From Thecamonas trahens ATCC 50062 (lineage: Eukaryota; Apusozoa; Apusomonadida; Apusomonadidae): DNA of 64,000 bases. Location: contig NW_013657637.1 of assembly GCF_000142905.1 (NCBI RefSeq), positions 173,537 to 237,536 on the forward strand. Reading direction: 5' to 3'. Both the position numbers and the translations under genes were made by a program. The notes under the pieces were generated by a model. It made no database searches and was not told the origin of the DNA. It worked only from the letters and a program-made list of their open reading frames with translations. The stretch's first letter is position 1; each line of letters opens with the position of its first letter. Positions 38,101 to 47,329 of this stretch are shown piece after piece.

Positions 38101-40395
38101 TCAAGAGGTGATGGTGGGAGGAGCACCGAGGGACTTGCGCTCGGTCATGGTTGTGGTGATTGCCTTGAGCCAGGGGGTGCGGTCGTGGGGCGAGTCGAAA
38201 ACGAGGACGACGAGATCGCCGGGCGTTGCTGAGGAGCGGGAGCGGCGGACAGAGGCGGTATCCACCGAGGAAGCGGTGGCGGTGGAGATGAGCGGGGTGA
38301 GCGCGATGGAGTGTGGAAAAGTGTCCGAGATGAGCGGCGGGGTGTCGAGCAGGTGCATGGCGTCGAGATCGTGGGCGGCGGTGACGACACGTGTGGAGCG
38401 GATGCGCTTGCGCGAGACGATGACGAGAAGGCCGGCGAAGAGGTAGGCGTACTCTGTGCGGGGCTTGAGAATCGAGTTGGCCATAGTGTTGCGCTTGATG
38501 GCGGAGGGGACAATGACGCCGATGTTGAGCTCTCCCTCGGTGATAAAGTTGCGAATCTTGAGGTCGGGCGGGAGCAGACCATCGGGGTCTTCGAGGCCTT
38601 TGAAAAAGACATCGAGCTTGTTGAGGTTGTCGGCCGTCCGCTTCCACTCGTTGATGCGGGAGACAACGGTGCCGAGGTTGTCGGCCGTCTCGACGAGTGC
38701 GGCGTAGTCGACGTCGTTGGCAGCATCCATTTTGCGGAGAAGCTCGCGGAGGAGAAGCGGGTACTTGCAAAGGCGCTGGATGGGCTTGATAAGGAAGGAG
38801 CCGAGCGGGAGGCTCTTGGTTTTGGGATCCTCGAACCGAGCTTGGAGAAAGGCGCGGAATTTCTTGGACGACGCTGTGAGGCTCTCTAGCGTGTTGAGCG
38901 CCCGCTCGTGGTTGGACGAGTACGGAGTGTAGACGACAAGGATGCGGCGGAGCTTGTCAGAGAGGATGTCGCCGACGCGCTCCACCCATTTGCGCTCCTT
39001 CTGGCGCTTCTTGAACTGCAACCACATCTCGCGATGGAGTGGAAGAATTTCCTCCACGTTGCCAAAGAGCGCGTCGAGGTCGTCGGCGGAAACAATGTCT
39101 AACTCGCGGAGCGGGGTGAGGAACTCGTCGATGAGGATGAGAAGGTCGAGGACGTATGCCTCCTCGGTTTGGATCATCTCGTAGATGACCTCCTGGCAGG
39201 CGAGCTGGTTCTTGGTGAAGCCTGAGATGTCGAGCGAGTGGTACTCTGCGTACTCACGGAAGTTCTTGGGCAGAGGGCCGCGCTTGGGCGCCGCGGCAAG
39301 TGCGCGCGACCGGCGTGCAGCGTTGGCAGCCCCGGTCTGGGCTGTGAGCATGGCTTTGTGCGTCCGCGATGGTAGGTCGGACGCGTTGCGTGCCACGGGG
39401 CGGGCCGGGCCAGCACCTGCACCAGAGGTCAGCACCGCCGAGTCGCGCGCGGCGCGCACCTCTTTGCCCAGCTCGAGAACGTCGAGCGAGAACGCACGCC
39501 AGCAGGCGTCGTCGGCGGCGGGGCGGATGACGATCTTGGCTTGCGAGACGGCCTTGGTCGACGCGGTCTTGAGCGCGCTGGCGAGTGCGTCGCCGTTGAT
39601 ACACATCGCACGCAGTGAGGCCATGAGCGTCTTGACCGACGTGACCAGCGAGCGCAGGTTTGGCGCCACTTCTCCCGGGTTGCGCACCTTGATGGCGGCC
39701 AGGACTGGTCGGAGAGCAGCGGTGACGGCATCGATCTCCGCCGCAAACGGCAGGCTTGCAAACGGCGTAGCGCGCGGCGGCACGCCGCCTGACGGCGCCG
39801 AGCCAATCGATCGCGACCGCGGGGTGCCACCCGACTCGCGAAGCGAATCGACACGCGACGACGGCAGCTGCGAGGCCAACCCTGAGTCTGAGCCTGGGCG
39901 AGTTGACGAGGTTGGCGACGAGGTCGAGGATGCGGTCGACGACGGCGATGGGGCGCCCGCGAGTGACCTCCGATTTGCGCGCCAGTGATTCTCACAGACA
40001 GGACGGCCATTAGCCTCCATGTAACCAGCCACCAGCGAGGTCGAGCATTGCGGATGTGTGCAGCGGAAGTGATCGGGGAGAAAGGAGAAGCCGAGGGCCT
40101 TGACGTAGGTACCCAGCAGCGGTTCGTTGCAACCACATTGACAATGAGGAATGTCATTGGCAGCCTCATAGCAGGAGCAGCACATGGCTGACGAGGTGAG
40201 CGCGAGCGGTCCGACCGAGACAGACGTCCGCTTGTTGGCCCCCACCTCGTAGAACCTCCGCCCCGCCAGTGTCTCTCCACAGCTGGCGCACACAAAGTGC
40301 TCCCGATGGAACCGAGCGCCAAGCACTCGGAGCGCCGTCAGGTCGTCCTCCTCCACCTCTTCACCACATCCAGGGCATGCATTGTCTTTCTCCAT
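38101..40395 (-). CDS. LIM-LIM-DH-PH Rho guanine nucleotide exchange factor
   Basis: The protein has 764 residues. Residues 7-76 and 85-138 are two zinc-binding LIM-type domains (CPGC, HREHFVCASC, CCSC; then CQCGC, HFRCTHPQC, CENH). Residues 205-350 are helical and unassigned. Residues 400-595 are a DH domain: QEVIYEMIQTEEAYVLDL opens it, and LIKPIQRLCKYPLLLRELL is the conserved late helix that contacts Rho GTPases. Residues 612-755 are a PH domain with a loop insertion, ending in the WLKAI helix. It should load GTP on a Rho-family GTPase at membranes or actin structures. The ATG lies just downstream (on the minus strand) of a long CA/GT repeat. Confidence 0.9.
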   Translation of the reverse strand: MEKDNACPGCGEEVEEDDLTALRVLGARFHREHFVCASCGETLAGRRFYEVGANKRTSVSVGPLALTSSAMCCSCYEAANDIPHCQCGCNEPLLGTYVKALGFSFLPDHFRCTHPQCSTSLVAGYMEANGRPVCENHWRANRRSLAGAPSPSSTASSTSSPTSSTRPGSDSGLASQLPSSRVDSLRESGGTPRSRSIGSAPSGGVPPRATPFASLPFAAEIDAVTAALRPVLAAIKVRNPGEVAPNLRSLVTSVKTLMASLRAMCINGDALASALKTASTKAVSQAKIVIRPAADDACWRAFSLDVLELGKEVRAARDSAVLTSGAGAGPARPVARNASDLPSRTHKAMLTAQTGAANAARRSRALAAAPKRGPLPKNFREYAEYHSLDISGFTKNQLACQEVIYEMIQTEEAYVLDLLILIDEFLTPLRELDIVSADDLDALFGNVEEILPLHREMWLQFKKRQKERKWVERVGDILSDKLRRILVVYTPYSSNHERALNTLESLTASSKKFRAFLQARFEDPKTKSLPLGSFLIKPIQRLCKYPLLLRELLRKMDAANDVDYAALVETADNLGTVVSRINEWKRTADNLNKLDVFFKGLEDPDGLLPPDLKIRNFITEGELNIGVIVPSAIKRNTMANSILKPRTEYAYLFAGLLVIVSRKRIRSTRVVTAAHDLDAMHLLDTPPLISDTFPHSIALTPLISTATASSVDTASVRRSRSSATPGDLVVLVFDSPHDRTPWLKAITTTMTERKSLGAPPTITS

Positions 40396-40407
40396 AATGA
40401 TATGTAT

Positions 40408-40408
<1 letters not shown>

Positions 40409-40481
<73 letters not shown>
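40409..40481. repeat. GT microsatellite
   Basis: About 73 bases of (GT)n, interrupted by TATATG, lie immediately upstream of the Rho GEF start codon, so they are probably in its promoter or 5' UTR. Confidence 0.95.
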
Positions 40482-40484
<3 letters not shown>

Positions 40485-40633
40485 GGGAGGGAGGGAGAGG
40501 TGTCTACTGCCGTGCACGCCGTGCTGACGTGCCGGCAGTCAGGTTTTCGGCAAACGACTTTGCTTGCACGCCCTGCCGGTTCCGGCACAGTAGTGACAAG
40601 CACGAACCACGAGCAGAATGATATGCGCAAGCA

Positions 40634-40651
40634 GGGGGGGGGGGGGGGGGG
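40634..40651. repeat. Poly-G tract
   Basis: A run of 18 G (C on the coding strand) lies eight bases beyond the stop codon of the membrane-protein gene at 40659-42779. Confidence 0.9.
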
Positions 40652-40658
40652 TGTACTG

Positions 40659-42779
40659 TCACCGCTCTGTGGCAACGCCGAAAAGATCAAGGCCAAGGAG
40701 GAAGATATGGAGCGGGATGAGCGAGATGAGCATGGCGTAGAAAAGGACGCTGTTGGCCAGGATGACCACCGAGATGAGAAAGCCAAAGGTGATGAGGTGA
40801 AAGAGGAGGATGATGGCGCGAAAGAGCGTCGAGGTGGACATGTACACATGCGGGTGCTGGACGGTGAGCGGTGGGTTGTTGATGGCCTCAGCAAGCTTAG
40901 CGAGCACAATGGTGAGCGGGAGCATCATCCAGATGAGCGACCGCGATTTGGAGGTGACAACGAGGACAGTCTCGTGGCGGGGATCGTCATCAAGAGGGTC
41001 ATCATCAAACTCTGATGCTCGCTCACGGACACCGTGCGCCTCGACCAGGCTCGGCGTCCAAAAGCCAAATGTGAGGAGAAAGAGCCGCTTGAGTGAGCCG
41101 ACGACGAGGATGAACGGAACAAAGCAGCACGCACCTGAGATGTTGCTCGACGGGCGTCCGGAGAAGAGGACAAGAAGAACGATGAAGCAGAGCGTGAGGA
41201 TGGCAATGTTGGCAAAGAACATGACGTCCGCCATCTGCTTGTCCAGCGGTGAGCACGTTCGCTCGATCGACCACATGCCGAGAAAGACCTGGGGCATGAT
41301 GAGCACAATGAGCTGGATGATGTAGAAGAGGACAGCCTGGAGGAGGGCAGAGATGGCCTGGAAAATGAGCGCACCCGTCCGTCCGCTGCACGGCCGAAGC
41401 GAGACCAGCTTGATGGCCACAAACAAGAGCAAGTCATGGTGAAGAATGACGACAAACGCAGCCATGAACGCCGCAAGGAGCCACGGAAACGCCAGCAGTA
41501 GCGTCCCGCCGCAGTTCCACACCAGCACCTCGGCAGTGAGCGAGTTGAAGTACGCCAGAAGCGCATCGACCGAGAACAAGATGGGAGCTAGGTTGCCGAG
41601 CGGGACTACATCGGTAATGTCGCCAATTGATGGCAGTGAGCCGACGTAGAGCGAGAGCGAGCCGTGGATGAGCTGGAGGTTGATGAGGAGCCGGATAGCG
41701 TCAAAGACTAAAAAGATGAGCCGGAGGACAACAAGGACAGCATAGCCGACAGCAGACGTCTCGCGACGGCGCTCGGCGTACTTGATCGCGGCGTCGGTCG
41801 GGCGAGAGGCGTCGAGTCGGCTGCCGCCTCCGCCGCTGCCGATAGCCGCCGAGGCGTGTCCGCCTGCCGTTCCGCCGCCGTCACCGGTCCGCGCGCCAAA
41901 GAAGCCACCGGCCAGCGTACCGACACCGCGCTCGGCGACGGTTCGCTTGGAGCGGTCGGCATTGTCGTCGTCCGAGTAGTACGCCTGCGAGTACGAGCCG
42001 TCGTCCGATTCGGGCGCCCATGGTGCAATGGCACCGTTCGGAGGCGGCGCGGAGTCCATCGGTGAGCAGAGCGTCGGATACCACGCATGCTTCCGCTGCT
42101 GATGAAAGAGGACCAACGCAAAGCACAGCAGGAGCACGGCACCCACCCCCGCAGCAATAGTCCCAGTCGAGTCGTCGATCCGCTGATGGAGCGAGAACGG
42201 CACGTGTGGCGCAGGGAGGACAGCAGATGGCGCCATGTCGATCCACGCCGCAATGTACAGCCATCGATTACCAGACGAGGGCAAGCCCGAGTCGACGACA
42301 ACCTCTACAAGATAAGAGTCATTGCTCGGCAGTACGCTGCTCAAAGACATTCCGATGCGGCTGGCAGAGCCCCCCGGGTAGGAGACGGTGTGAACAAGGC
42401 CGGTCGAGTTGGCATGGGACGATCCGTTTGAAGGAGCGACGAGAGGCGCGTCGTCCCATGCCAGAGCCAGAGCCATCGATTGAATGAGAATGGCCGAAGA
42501 GAGTGGCTTTTCCAGCGAGAAGCGAACAACGACTTGCGAGTTGGTCGACGAGGTCAAGAGCCGGGCCGAGGCGAAGCTGCCTGACGCCGTTGGCGCGAGT
42601 TCACCAGCTGAGGTCACCGCATTGCGGACCTCACCGAGAGCCGTTTCCCCTCCCAACAGGGTCGCGGGGAGGGCGAGGAGGATGAGCAGTGCGGCGAGGG
42701 TGGTGGGGGCGGTGACATGGGGATGAGGTGGTGAGGTGGGGGGAGGGGGGGGAGGTACTGTGAATCGGAGAGAGCTCAA
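40659..42779 (-). CDS. Polytopic membrane protein with N-terminal ectodomain
   Basis: The product has 706 residues. A proline-rich start precedes a signal-anchor-like segment (LAALLILLALPATLLGG, about 28-44). Residues 45-205 form an ectodomain with several N-x-S/T sites (SNGSSHANST, PSNDSY). Then come a membrane segment (IAAGVGAVLLLCFALVLF), a Ser/Gly/Asp-rich cytoplasmic loop to about 345, and six to eight further hydrophobic segments to the C-terminus. The arrangement resembles the later half of the receptor-like protein at 50159. I do not recognise the family or its ligand. Confidence 0.7.
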   Translation of the reverse strand: MSSLRFTVPPPPPPTSPPHPHVTAPTTLAALLILLALPATLLGGETALGEVRNAVTSAGELAPTASGSFASARLLTSSTNSQVVVRFSLEKPLSSAILIQSMALALAWDDAPLVAPSNGSSHANSTGLVHTVSYPGGSASRIGMSLSSVLPSNDSYLVEVVVDSGLPSSGNRWLYIAAWIDMAPSAVLPAPHVPFSLHQRIDDSTGTIAAGVGAVLLLCFALVLFHQQRKHAWYPTLCSPMDSAPPPNGAIAPWAPESDDGSYSQAYYSDDDNADRSKRTVAERGVGTLAGGFFGARTGDGGGTAGGHASAAIGSGGGGSRLDASRPTDAAIKYAERRRETSAVGYAVLVVLRLIFLVFDAIRLLINLQLIHGSLSLYVGSLPSIGDITDVVPLGNLAPILFSVDALLAYFNSLTAEVLVWNCGGTLLLAFPWLLAAFMAAFVVILHHDLLLFVAIKLVSLRPCSGRTGALIFQAISALLQAVLFYIIQLIVLIMPQVFLGMWSIERTCSPLDKQMADVMFFANIAILTLCFIVLLVLFSGRPSSNISGACCFVPFILVVGSLKRLFLLTFGFWTPSLVEAHGVRERASEFDDDPLDDDPRHETVLVVTSKSRSLIWMMLPLTIVLAKLAEAINNPPLTVQHPHVYMSTSTLFRAIILLFHLITFGFLISVVILANSVLFYAMLISLIPLHIFLLGLDLFGVATER

Positions 42780-42821
42780 GGGCCAGGGCTTTGGGGCTGG
42801 GCTGACTTTACCACGCTCTAC

Positions 42822-45526
42822 TTACGAGATGGTGACGCGGGCAGTGGCAGGCGGCGAGATGGTAGTGGTGGCCGTGACGTAGTTGTAGACGACGGTGGCG
42901 ATGGTAGAGGTCGAGGCGGCCGAGGTCGACGAGTAGCCAAGGGTGGTGGCAAACGAGTGCGGGACGACAAGCATGATGGTGCCTGTGACCGGGGTGGAGA
43001 CAGCGCCGGTCGCCGAGTTGATGGTGGTGCCGTCGAGGGTGGCATCAACGTGGATCATGTTGGCAGTGGGGACGGCCCACGGCGAGTAGAGGGCAGAGAG
43101 CTTGGCGTTGAGGTCGGCCTGAGTGGTGGTGACCGTGACAAAGCGCTCGTCGGCCGAGAGGGGGAGGGCCGAGAGGAAGAACGAGCCGGACGGGACGTCG
43201 GTGGTGCCGGTGAAGAGACCGGCATGGACGATGGCGACCTTGGTGGTACCGGCGGGTGCGGCAGGCGCGGCGGCGGCGAGGCGGTCGGCGACGAGGCGGC
43301 CGACGTTGGTCTCCATCGAGCCGGCGTTGGCAAAGTCGAGGGCGGCGTCGGTGGAGCCAGCGGTGGCGGCGAGGTGGTCGGTGAAGGCGGTGGCGCCGGC
43401 GGCGAGCGCCGACTCGACGCCAGCGAGAGCGGGCGCCGGGGCGACGGCGGCGTAAGGCACGGGCATGCCGGTGAACATCGACGGGGCCTCGCGGCGGATG
43501 GTCATGTCGAGGCCAGAGAGGTAGTTGTTACCACCCGAGGTCGAGAGAACAGCCTTGCCGTTGGCGGCCGAGTAGCCGTAGGCAAACGAGTTGCCCTGGA
43601 CCACCACATGGGCCGGGAGCTTGGTCGGGGTCGATGACGAGACCGAGGTCAGCTTGGCGTTGTCGGCCGAGGTCTGGTGGGTGACGGCCACAAGAATGTC
43701 GTAGTCGGCAGCGTGGGCGTCGGCAATGCGGGTGATGGCCACCGCCGGGTCCTCCCAGGCAAGCGCAGCCACGTTGGGGTTGGAGACAAGGCCGACAACG
43801 CCAAAACGGATCCCGTCGGCGGTGACGACGACAAAGTCCGAGGTCGAGTCCAGCGCCATGCCGTCGGACGTCTTCTTGATGTTGGAGAGGACCCACGCGA
43901 GCGAGCCGGTCGAGGCGGCGGTCGCGGTCTTGGCCGAGACGGCAAAGAGCGCCTCGAGCTCTGCAGGCGACGACGCGAGCTTGAGGTCGTTCATGCCAGG
44001 CGTGGCCACAATGCGCGAGCCGTTGCCCGCTGCCATGGCCGCCAGCGCGTTGTTGATGGCAGAGCCGCGGACAGCGGACGAGGCCGAGGTGGTGGTGAGG
44101 AAGAAAGCGTCACCGGCAAAGGCAGTGAATGTCTTGGACATATCGTGCGCTTCTCCGTTTGCCACCATGCCTCCGATGTACTGCAGCTTGCTCTCCGTTG
44201 ACACGTCCGAGAATGCCAGCAGCTGGACATTGGCCACGCCCTGGGCCAGGATCTGCATCGGCGTCAGTTTGGCCATCATGGCCTCGTCGCGGTTGACCTG
44301 CTCGAGGTCGAGCACCTTGTTGTACACCACAGTCCAGCCCACAATAAACAGCACGCCAAACACAAGTGCAGCCACAAACATCAGGCCCTGGTTGAGTGTG
44401 GGGCCTGGCAATCGAACGCGTGGCGATGGTGGTGAGTGGCGGTTTTGATCAGTGGGGAAAAAAAGGTGTGGCGGGGCGGGGGGAGGGGAAAGTGGGGAGG
44501 GGGTGGTGAGGGGGTGGGGCGGGGGGGGGGGTGGGGGAGGCGTATGCAAGATGNNNNNNNNNNNNNNNNNNNNNNNNNNNNNNNNNNNNNNNNNNNNNNN
44601 NNNNNNNNNNNNNNNNNNNNNNNNNNNNNNNNNNNNNNNNNNNNNNNNNNNNNNNNNNNNNNNNNNNNNNNNNNNNNNNNNNNNNNNNNNNNNNNNNNNN
44701 NNNNNNNNNNNNNNNNNNNNNNNNNNNNNNNNNNNNNNNNNNNNNNNNNNNNNNNNNNNNNNNNNNNNNNNNNNNNNNNNNNNNNNNNNNNNNNNNNNNN
44801 NNNNNNNNNNNNNNNNNNNNNNNNNNNNNNNNNNNNNNNNNNNNNNNNNNNNNNNNNNNNNNNNNNNNNNNNNNNNNNNNNNNNNNNNNNNNNNNNNNNN
44901 NNNNNNNNNNNNNNNNNNNNNNNNNNNNNNNNNNNNNNNNNNNNNNNNNNNNNNNNNNNNNNNNNNNNNNNNNNNNNNNNNNNNNNNNNNNNNNNNNNNN
45001 NNNNNNNNNNNNNNNNNNNNNNNNNNNNNNNNNNNNNNNNNNNNNNNNNNNNNNNAGGGGAAGGGGGACGGGGGGAGGGGGGGGGGCGGGCAGCAGCCTG
45101 CCGTTTGACGGCCTTTTGCTGGACGCGGGTTGATCAGGCGCAGGCCCAGGACGCAGCGCAGGGTGTGGGGCAAGGGGGCAGGGTGTGTGTGTGCGAGGGG
45201 TACGGGGGCGCGGGGGGGGGATGTGGAAAACGTACCCTCTTCCTCCTCATCTTCAGCGGCTTCCATCTCGCGGCGCTTCTCCTCCTGGAAGGCAGCGCGG
45301 CGGGCCTCCTTCTCCTCGGCCTCACGGCGGGCGGCATCGAGGGCCAGCTCCTCCACAAGACCGTCGACAGTCACAGCGAGGTCGTCAAGGCGTGTGCCCA
45401 GTTCAAGGTCACGCTCGCGGCTATGTAGGGAGGGATGGGGGAGGGATGGGGTGAGTGTGGGGGGATGTGGAAGAGGAAGAGAGGGAGAGGGAAGGGTGTG
45501 TGTGCGTGTGCTACGTACCCAGACAT
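42822..45526 (-). CDS. Membrane-anchored 5'-nucleotidase-like protein, degenerate site
   Basis: Three exons fit in phase: 45526-45519 (8 coding bases, ATGTCTGG, donor GTACGT), 45420-45236 (acceptor ACATAG, donor GTACGT) and 44404-42822 (acceptor TTGCCAG), giving 591 residues. The N-terminus is an acidic/basic helix with EAEEKEARRAAFQEEKRRE, then one membrane segment (MFVAALVFGVLFIVGWTVVY): type II topology. The rest follows the 5'-nucleotidase (UshA/ecto-nucleotidase) fold: FAGDAFF, GIRFGVVGLVSN, DYDILVAVTHQ, and a C-terminal domain with METNVGRLVADRLA. The GNHEFD metal motif is replaced by TPGMNDLK, so catalysis is doubtful. The assembly gap lies in intron 2. Confidence 0.75.
44554..45055. 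other. Assembly gap (502 N)
   Basis: The run of N is flanked by G-rich low-complexity sequence on both sides. It falls inside an intron of the 5'-nucleotidase-like gene, so the coding sequence is intact. Confidence 0.99.
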
Positions 45527-45783
45527 GGTTTGGTTGCGGGAAGACGACTGTTGTGGTCGGAAGTACGGCGGGCTGCGTTCAGCGTCAGCGCCACGGCACT
45601 TTGCCCTTTTCTGGGAGCGAGGGAAGGGAATGGGCGATTCACATCAATGTTTGATGGCGCCAGCCAAGCAACAACCGACAGCAGCCATGGGCAGGTCACG
45701 CGACAGCTCATGGCGGAGAGGGAGAGACTGGAGGCGGGAGGTTTGAGGAGCACACGTGACTCTTACAACGCGAGCGAATAGAG

Positions 45784-47094
45784 ATGCGAACAAGTGCGTA
45801 TGTGGTGGCTTTGGCTGTGGCTGTGGCCATGATGACGGGCTGGACAATGGCGACGGCGGCGAGCGCGACGACGACGACGATGCAGCGGGCCGAGGCGCCG
45901 ATGCTCGTCGGGTACTCGTTCGAGATGTACATGGCGGAGCACCCGATGGCTGCGGCGCACTTTGTGAGTGAGGGCGTGGACCGCGAGGCTGTGTTTGCAA
46001 AGCGGATGGCGGTGATGGTGGCGCACAACGCGCGCTACGCCGCCGGCGAGGAGACCTGGTTCATGGGCCCTAACCTCCACACCGCGCTCACCGACGCAGA
46101 GCGGGCTATGGTCCGCGGCCATCAGGCGGAGCTCAAGCAGTTTGCCGGCAAGCATGCCCAGGAGTACCCAGTCGAGGCCGAGGTGGTCAAGGCCCGCGCT
46201 GCCGCCGCCCCGTCGCACGTCGACTGGCGCGATCACTCACCGTCGATCGTCACTGCGGTCAAGAACCAGGGCATGGTACGAAAGGGAGTAAGGGTGTGTG
46301 TGGCGCTGATGGGTGGGAGGAGAGAAGAGAGCAGACTCGGACTCACATGGCACCCATGGCTGCTTGCGATGACGCTGGCGGACCCATAGTGCGGTTCGTG
46401 CTGGTCGTTTGCCACCGCCGAGACGCTCGAGTCGCACTATGCGCTCGCCACCGGCAAGCTGCAGGCGCTGTCGGAGCAGCAGGTGCTCGAGACGCCGAAC
46501 CCGCAGGCCTGCGGCGGAACCGGCGGGTGCGGCGGCGGTATCCCTCAGCTTGCATACGACTACATGGTCGATGCGTGGAACGGGACACTCGGAGCCGAGT
46601 GGACCTACCCGTACGAGTCTTTCTTCGGCAAGAACTTCCCGCCGGTCTCCAACTCGTCGGCGATGAAGGCGCCGGCGGCCAAGCTCTCGGGCTACGTCCA
46701 GCTCCCGCTCAACGACCTGGACACGCTCATCGATGCCATCGCCAACGTCGGCCCGGTCGCTATTACCGTGGACGCCTCCAACTGGCACGACTACGCCGGC
46801 GGCGTCTTTACCGGATGCAACAAGACCGACATCCACCTGGATCATGATGTCCAGCTCATGGGCTACGGCGACGACCCGCATCTCGGCCCGTACTGGCTCA
46901 TCCGCAACTCGTGGTCACCCACCTTTGGCGAGGTCGGCTACATCCGCATCGCACGCCACTCGACCCCGCAGTGCGCCAAGGACACCCATCCCGAGGACGG
47001 CTTTGCCTGCAAGGGCGGTAAGAAGACCATCACCGTCTGCGGCGAGTGTGGCATTCTCTCAGACTCGTGCTACCCGATCCCGGTCGTGGCGTAA
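45784..47094 (+). CDS. Papain-family cysteine protease, two exons
   Basis: Exon 1 (45784-46275) and exon 2 (46390-47094) join in phase 0 over a 114-nt intron (GTACGA...CCATAG), giving 398 residues. A signal peptide (about 1-26) is followed by an I29-like propeptide (VFAKRMAVMVAHNARYAAGEE, NLHTALTDAE). The mature domain has VKNQGM joined to CGSCWSF across the intron, with catalytic Cys168 and the oxyanion Gln162. The histidine lies in LDHDVQLMGYG and the asparagine in RNSWSPTFGE. All catalytic residues are present, so it should be an active secreted or lysosomal protease. The last ~50 residues add five cysteines (FACKGG, VCGECG, SDSC). It runs divergently from the 5'-nucleotidase-like gene. 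Confidence 0.9.
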
Positions 47095-47329
47095 TCCCCC
47101 CTCTCGGTAACTGGCTCCTCATATTATTGAACTCCATGTCCCAAACCTGGCGTGGCGTGTCTTTACCTCCCCGTCGCTGCCCTGGCCAATTTAGCTCGGT
47201 TTGGCTGCCGACAACACGTGCTGACCGGTAACTACGCAGCGGATGACCCGTGGCAGCACCCGTCCCCTCACTACCACCCACCCCACCCATCCCCCCCCAC
47301 CCCCTCCCCCATATCCCCTTGGTCTACAG

